From Tepidimonas sp. UBA997 (GTDB lineage: Bacteria; Pseudomonadota; Gammaproteobacteria; Burkholderiales; Burkholderiaceae_C): a stretch of DNA of 25,538 bases. Each line of letters begins with the position of its first letter. Positions within the stretch are counted from its first letter, which is position 1. Shown here piece after piece: positions 21,557 through 25,538 of this stretch. Under the pieces are notes generated by a model. That model was not told where the DNA came from. It ran no database searches and was given only the letters and a program-made list of their open reading frames with translations. The stretch covers positions 1 to 25,538 of the forward strand of contig DBAZ01000086.1 in assembly GCA_002291945.1 (NCBI GenBank), given 5' to 3'. A program made the translations under genes and the position numbers.

Positions 21557-23848
21557 TCAAAAATCGGCCGTGATGGCCACAGCCAGACTGCGCCCCGGCG
21601 CACTGAAGGCGTCTCGGCCCGGGCTCGCTGTCGGCACTCCGCGGACGTTGCCCCACTCCCAGTAGGTCTCGTTGGTGAGGTTTCTGACGGCGGCACTCCA
21701 TCGTAAACCGGGCCGCAGTTGCCAACTGGCGCTCAGGTCGAGCGTGGTGTAAGAAGGGGTGGCAAACTGGGTCGGAAGTGGGGTGAAATCGATGTCGGCG
21801 GGCGATTTGCGGGCGGTGTGTGTCAGGGTGGCACCTACTGACCAGGCCCCATGTCGGTGATCGATGCCCAGACTCAACTCGGCGGGGTTGACCGAGTTGA
21901 TCGGACGTTGGGTGGTCGAGTCTTTGCCTTGCGTGTAACCGTAGCTGGCCCGTAGCCAAGTTCTTGGGGCGACCTGCCAGCGGGATTTCAATTCCAGACC
22001 ACTGAGTTGCACCCGATCGCGGTTGATGAATTGAAGAATGTCCGTCCCACCCTCGGTGCGCAAAAACTCGGGGTTGTCGGAAATGAAGTTTCTGTAGCGA
22101 CCGGCAAAGGCGACCACCTCCCACTCGACCCGGTTGGCTTGGCCGCGTGCTCCGAGCTCCAGCGTGCGGCTGGTCTCTGGCTTCAGATGGGGGTTCGGGA
22201 TGGTTCGATAAGGGTTACGCCCACCCGTTGAAATCGGGTTTTCAAAGCCGCTGTTGATCTCGTGGGCACTCGGGGCACGAAAACCGGCGGCGACATTGCC
22301 GAAAATGCTGGCCGTCTGCGTCGGCCTGAAAATCACGCCCAGCTTGGGTGAAATGGCGCTGTCTGACAAGGAGCTGGATGCAGCACGGAACAGCGGATCG
22401 GCTTCAGGCTGGATCTTGAAACGGTCTAGGCGCACGGCTGGGATGATGCTCCAGCGGTCACTGACCCATTCGCTTTGCAAAAATGCGCCCCAAGTGGTTT
22501 CGGTCGTATCCGGGAAACGTTTCAATGGGAAGGACTCTCCGGCAGGCGGGATGGTGCCGGTCAGCAGGTTGCTCAGGTCGGTCTGCGTCCATTCGATGCC
22601 ATAAACCCAAGTGTGCGCCCAGTTCGGCCCAACGGCCTGCGTTTTTTCGGCTTGCAGCACGGCCTGCCACAGTTGCTCGTCGTAGCTGATGTCGCGGATG
22701 CGTTCCTGTCGGCTCCCCACAGGGGGTGTAGGAGCGCCCACGATGGCGACTCGCGTGCGGCTTTCCACTGAGCGCTCGTTGGCATTGGCGCGCTGGTGGG
22801 CCAGGGTGAAGCGTACCTCGTCGGCCATCTGGTGCTCGACCGTCCAGCGGCTTTGCCAGCTCAACCTTTGCTTTTCCGTGGCACTGGTGCCCAGCAAGTC
22901 GTCGGTTCTCCACCCCAGACCGACCACACTTTCGGCGCTCTGGGCATCCACCCTGGATTCCTTGTTCACTTGAAGCAGTGTGAGCGTGTGCTGTTGGTCG
23001 GCAGATGGGGTCAGAACCAGTTTGCCCATGAAGGAGTCATCCCGATCTCTCTGCGGATTCGGTTCGGTCCGGCTGGCTCCCAGCCCACCGACTCGACCCT
23101 GATTGTCGAGGGCTTGAGAGCGCCCCGTCCTGACACTCCCGAGCCACTGAACCGACTCACTCAGTTGACCTGCAAGCATGACCCCGGCATTCCAGCCCTG
23201 GTTTTCGCTGTCAAGCGCGACCCCCATTCTTGCGCCCAGCGCCTGCCCGGGGCCGAGTAGGTCTTGGGGGCTTATCGTGGTCATGGCCACCATGCCGGCC
23301 AAGCCGTCAGAGCCGTACAGGGCTGAGCTGGCACCCCGCACAATTTCCACTTTCGAGACCAGCCCCATGTCGTAGTAGTCTCGACCAAAGGCGGCATTGC
23401 CAAACAGGCCACCGCTGAGCGAGCGAGGAATGCGCACCCCATCCACGGTCAGCAGGACGCGATTGCCTTCCAGGCCTCGGATGTTGAACCCCGCGTTGCC
23501 GTCCCTGCCGGTGCTCCCGATGGCTGGCCCGAAACGTTGTGGCGCACGCCTGACACTCACGTTAGGCAAGTCCCGCACGAGGTCGCGGATGTCCTGGACT
23601 CGCGCCGGGTCGAGGTCTTCGCCTTGCAGCACATCCACCGCCGCAGGCGTGGACTCCAGGGTGCGTTCCGACCGAGCGCCCGTGACCACCACCGTTTCGA
23701 GCATGGAGTAAGCAGCCCAATTCGGGCGCGTGCCGCCGTCTTGGGCGGCGACGTCGGTCAGCAGCGCATGGGCGGTCAGGATCGCGGCCAGGGCAACGGG
23801 TTTGATGAGGGTGTGCGGGGCATGGAGATGATGGTGATGACGATGCAT
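21557..23848 (-). CDS. TonB-dependent outer-membrane heme receptor
   Basis: This 763-residue receptor imports heme across the outer membrane using TonB energy. A signal peptide follows an unusual His-rich start (HRHHHHLH, residues 2-9), with a hydrophobic stretch 17-35. The TonB box is near ETVVVTG (51-57) and the plug domain near residues 60-195 (FNIRGLEGNRVLLTVDGVRIP; VEIVRGASSALYGSDGLAG). The barrel carries the heme-receptor hallmarks FRAP (523-526) and NPHL (552-555, variant of NPNL), with H529 between them. The last residue is Phe (ITADF), as usual for outer-membrane proteins. The ATG at 23848 is preferred over an in-frame TTG at 23857. It is first in the heme operon behind a Fur box. 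Siderophore uptake is less likely given HmuTUV, HemS and HugZ partners. Confidence 0.93.
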   Translation of the reverse strand: MHRHHHHLHAPHTLIKPVALAAILTAHALLTDVAAQDGGTRPNWAAYSMLETVVVTGARSERTLESTPAAVDVLQGEDLDPARVQDIRDLVRDLPNVSVRRAPQRFGPAIGSTGRDGNAGFNIRGLEGNRVLLTVDGVRIPRSLSGGLFGNAAFGRDYYDMGLVSKVEIVRGASSALYGSDGLAGMVAMTTISPQDLLGPGQALGARMGVALDSENQGWNAGVMLAGQLSESVQWLGSVRTGRSQALDNQGRVGGLGASRTEPNPQRDRDDSFMGKLVLTPSADQQHTLTLLQVNKESRVDAQSAESVVGLGWRTDDLLGTSATEKQRLSWQSRWTVEHQMADEVRFTLAHQRANANERSVESRTRVAIVGAPTPPVGSRQERIRDISYDEQLWQAVLQAEKTQAVGPNWAHTWVYGIEWTQTDLSNLLTGTIPPAGESFPLKRFPDTTETTWGAFLQSEWVSDRWSIIPAVRLDRFKIQPEADPLFRAASSSLSDSAISPKLGVIFRPTQTASIFGNVAAGFRAPSAHEINSGFENPISTGGRNPYRTIPNPHLKPETSRTLELGARGQANRVEWEVVAFAGRYRNFISDNPEFLRTEGGTDILQFINRDRVQLSGLELKSRWQVAPRTWLRASYGYTQGKDSTTQRPINSVNPAELSLGIDHRHGAWSVGATLTHTARKSPADIDFTPLPTQFATPSYTTLDLSASWQLRPGLRWSAAVRNLTNETYWEWGNVRGVPTASPGRDAFSAPGRSLAVAITADF

Positions 23849-23883
23849 GATGAGCAAAGTTTCTTGATCGATATAAAAGTATA

Positions 23884-23902
23884 AACGACAATGATTCGTA
23901 TT
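23884..23902. promoter_or_regulatory. Fur-box-like operator of the heme operon
   Basis: The minus strand reads AATACGAATCATTGTCGTT, a good Fur-box match similar to the sites at 12866-12884 and 14366-14384. It lies 36 bases before the receptor ATG, next to a possible minus-strand -10, TATACT (about 23878-23883). Confidence 0.65.
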
Positions 23903-23916
23903 CCATTACAGTCCAG

Positions 23917-23950
23917 AAAAAAAACCTTCAAGCGGTGGCTGAAGGTTTTT
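23917..23950 (-). terminator. Rho-independent terminator after bamC
   Basis: AAAAACCTTCA (23920-23930) pairs with TGAAGGTTTTT (23940-23950) around a 9-base loop. On the minus strand a run of eight T (23917-23924) follows the stem. It ends the dapA-bamC transcript and isolates it from the heme operon; the T run on the other strand could make it bidirectional. Confidence 0.88.
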
Positions 23951-24001
23951 CATGTGCGCCCAGCGTGAGCGCACGCCTGCCGAGCCTGTCCTCGGGCGGC
24001 C

Positions 24002-25153
24002 TTACTTCAGGTCATCGGCCAACACCTGCAAGATGCGCTGCACGTTGGCCGATGTCGAAGGCTGGCCATCCGCCGACAGCACCGACACCGTCGTCAGTTC
24101 GCCCGCCGTGCTAACCCGAATCCGGTAACGCATGGGCTCGGCTTGCGCTTGGCGCTGGCCACCACCAAAGACACGTCCGAGCAGGCCGGGACGCGCCGTT
24201 TCAAGTGACGGGTCGGGTGCCACATAGCGAACGAAGTAGGTTCCTTGCGAGCGATCCCGGTCTTCCACCGTGAAACCGGTGCGGTCTAGTGCCAGACCGA
24301 CGCGACGCCAGGCACGGTCGAACCCTTCGGCGATCTGCACCACAGGCTGGTTGTTCACGTGGGCGATGCGGGCAGCCGGTTGCACGACGGCAGCCGCCAT
24401 CAGCGCCTGCGATTGCTCTTGGGGCACGCCCAGCTTGACCATCAGCCGACGCAGGAATTCGGCTTCCAGTTCCGGGTCGGCCGGGCGTGGTTGCCACATG
24501 GTCGCGTCCTGCCGGGCACTGGTGAACACCTCGATCATGCCGCGGTGGCTGATGTAGATTTCGGTGCCGCCATCGGGGCTGCGCTCCAGGCGGGTGCGGA
24601 AGCGATCGCGTTCGCCGGTGGAGTAGAGGTTCTCGAACAGGCGGCCGATGGTGGCGCGGATGAAGTCTTGTGGAATCTGGGCGCGGTTCTCGGCCCAGTC
24701 GGTTTCCAGCAGCCCCAGATTCTGCTGGTCGAGCGTGAACACAAAGCCGTTTTCCTGCCAGAAGTCGCGGATCGGGCTCCAGAGTTGTTCGGGCGGGCGA
24801 TTCACCACCAGCCAGCGTTGGCTGCCTGCACGCTCGATACGCACATCACCGATCTGCGTGGCGGCGGTGGGGGCGCCGGCTTGCGGTTGCGCCGCTTGCA
24901 GGCCCGTCGCGGTGGCCACGCCTGCAGGGGCAGCAAAGCGGGGGTCGCGGGTGAGCTGGGTCAGATCGGGCGGGATTTCGAGCGAATGGGCCGGGCGGGC
25001 GCTGCGGTAGTCGATGCGGTCTTCTTGCAGCACCGAGCAGCCGGAGACCAGCGTGACCGCCAGGGCCAAGGCCGTGAGGCGGGTGTAAGGAACCAAGGCA
25101 GATCGGGTGGATCGGGCAGGTAGGAGCGTCTGGGGAGTGGTGGGCTGCATCAT
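24002..25153 (-). CDS. bamC: Outer-membrane assembly lipoprotein BamC
   Basis: This 383-residue lipoprotein belongs to the beta-barrel assembly (BAM) complex. The N-terminus has a hydrophobic stretch ending in a lipobox LVSGC (lipidated C39 counted from the ATG at 25153), then a linker with the conserved DYRSA and LEIPPDLTQL segments that bind BamD in the family. Two helix-grip domains follow (SQRWLVVNRPPEQLWSPIRDFWQENGF about 109-135; AEGFDRAWRRVGLALDRTGF later). The start is uncertain: ATGs at 25153 and 25150 both give a longer pre-lipobox leader than usual. It lies 39 bases after dapA, an order common in betaproteobacteria, and ends before a strong terminator. An Ala/Pro-rich segment around residues 75-95 is probably flexible. 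Confidence 0.9.
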   Translation of the reverse strand: MMQPTTPQTLLPARSTRSALVPYTRLTALALAVTLVSGCSVLQEDRIDYRSARPAHSLEIPPDLTQLTRDPRFAAPAGVATATGLQAAQPQAGAPTAATQIGDVRIERAGSQRWLVVNRPPEQLWSPIRDFWQENGFVFTLDQQNLGLLETDWAENRAQIPQDFIRATIGRLFENLYSTGERDRFRTRLERSPDGGTEIYISHRGMIEVFTSARQDATMWQPRPADPELEAEFLRRLMVKLGVPQEQSQALMAAAVVQPAARIAHVNNQPVVQIAEGFDRAWRRVGLALDRTGFTVEDRDRSQGTYFVRYVAPDPSLETARPGLLGRVFGGGQRQAQAEPMRYRIRVSTAGELTTVSVLSADGQPSTSANVQRILQVLADDLK

Positions 25154-25192
25154 GGGAGGCAAAATCGGGTGGGGGTCGGTTGAAGCAATGCC

Positions 25193-25538
25193 TTACAGCA
25201 GGCCAGCGGATCGCAGGGCACCGGCCACCACCGACTCGCTCTGGGGGGTTAGCGGGGTCAGTGGCAGGCGCAGGGTGGCACCACAGCAGCCCATCTGCGC
25301 CAAGGCCCACTTGACGGGAATCGGGTTGGGCTCGATGAACAGATGCTTGTGTACCGGCATCAGTTTCATCTGGATGGCCATGGCAGTCTGGACATCGCCG
25401 CTGATAGCGGCGGCGCAGAGTTGGTGCATCAGGCGGGGGGCCACATTGGCGGTCACGCTCACGTTGCCTTGCCCACCGCACAGCATCAGGGCGACGGCGG
25501 TGGGTACGTCGCCCGAGTACACGGCAAAACGAGATGGC
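25193..25538 (-). CDS. dapA: 4-hydroxy-tetrahydrodipicolinate synthase DapA, C-terminal part (cut by window edge)
   Basis: The open frame runs from the window edge to a TAA at 25193-25195, giving about 114 residues of the C-terminal part. The visible sequence has FAVYSGD (the late TIM-barrel strand), GGQGNVSVTANVAPRLMHQLC and the diagnostic EPNPIPVKWALAQMG, followed by LRLPLTPL, all standard for DapA. The enzyme condenses pyruvate with aspartate semialdehyde in lysine and diaminopimelate synthesis. The catalytic lysine lies upstream, outside the window. It is co-directional with bamC and probably co-transcribed. Confidence 0.95.
   Translation of the reverse strand, partial: PSRFAVYSGDVPTAVALMLCGGQGNVSVTANVAPRLMHQLCAAAISGDVQTAMAIQMKLMPVHKHLFIEPNPIPVKWALAQMGCCGATLRLPLTPLTPQSESVVAGALRSAGLL

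Noticed and set aside
1..25538. CRISPR arrays, tRNA or rRNA genes, insertion sequences, phage genes
   Set aside because: No regularly spaced repeats, conserved RNA gene sequences, transposase or integrase-like proteins were seen; the tandem repeats found are short and inside or beside genes.

Overview
The window is high-GC, densely coded bacterial chromosome. Protein family features and gene order point to a betaproteobacterium of the order Burkholderiales, probably Comamonadaceae-like: thiO-thiS-thiG-thiE, cysI-DUF934-cysH-cysD-cysN, fdxA beside a thioredoxin-reductase-like ferredoxin-NADP reductase, and dapA-bamC. The placement is inferred from recognised families and order, not from a database search. 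I see no rRNA, tRNA, CRISPR array, phage gene or insertion sequence, and no gap above 300 bases without a gene.

Layout. (1) 1-2464 minus: thiamine thiazole branch (thiO, thiS, thiG, and the start of thiE cut by the window edge), with thiD divergent at 2567-3439. (2) 3549-3884 plus: a lone MntA-type nucleotidyltransferase with an intact GS-x10-DxD motif and no HEPN partner next to it. (3) 3904-10846 minus: assimilatory sulfate reduction (cysI, DUF934, cysH, cysD, cysN), followed by a 7Fe ferredoxin and a ferredoxin-NADP reductase. No flavoprotein cysJ is present, so these two may feed electrons to CysI. (4) 11052-13911: a tripartite tricarboxylate transporter, with tctBA on minus and the binding protein tctC divergent on plus. 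(5) 13942-14346 minus: a Fur-family regulator, divergent from ahpC (14527-15090 plus). A strong terminator follows ahpC, and ahpF (15335-16921 plus) has its own promoter. (6) 16923-23848 minus: a complete heme acquisition operon, in transcription order TonB-dependent receptor, HugZ-like protein, HemS-like protein, HmuT, HmuU, HmuV. (7) 24002-25538 minus: bamC and the 3' part of dapA.

Regulation. Three closely similar 19-bp Fur-box-like sequences lie in the tctC/tctB divergent region (12866-12884), on the fur promoter (14366-14384) and before the heme receptor (23884-23902). ATAG/CTAT tetranucleotides resembling OxyR half-sites lie upstream of ahpC and next to a good -35/-10 pair before ahpF. 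The stretch from about 11 to 24 kb therefore reads as an iron, heme and peroxide stress island. Its least expected member is a tripartite tricarboxylate transporter apparently under iron control, perhaps for citrate or a ferric-carboxylate complex.

Other points of interest are an Asp/His-rich tail on the HemS-like protein encoded by 15-bp tandem repeats, a 12-bp tandem repeat at the cysH start, a Fur paralogue with only one cysteine, and the partnerless MntA-like protein. I did not find a clearly new multi-gene system. The strongest candidates are the Fur-linked TctCBA unit and the HemS tail.
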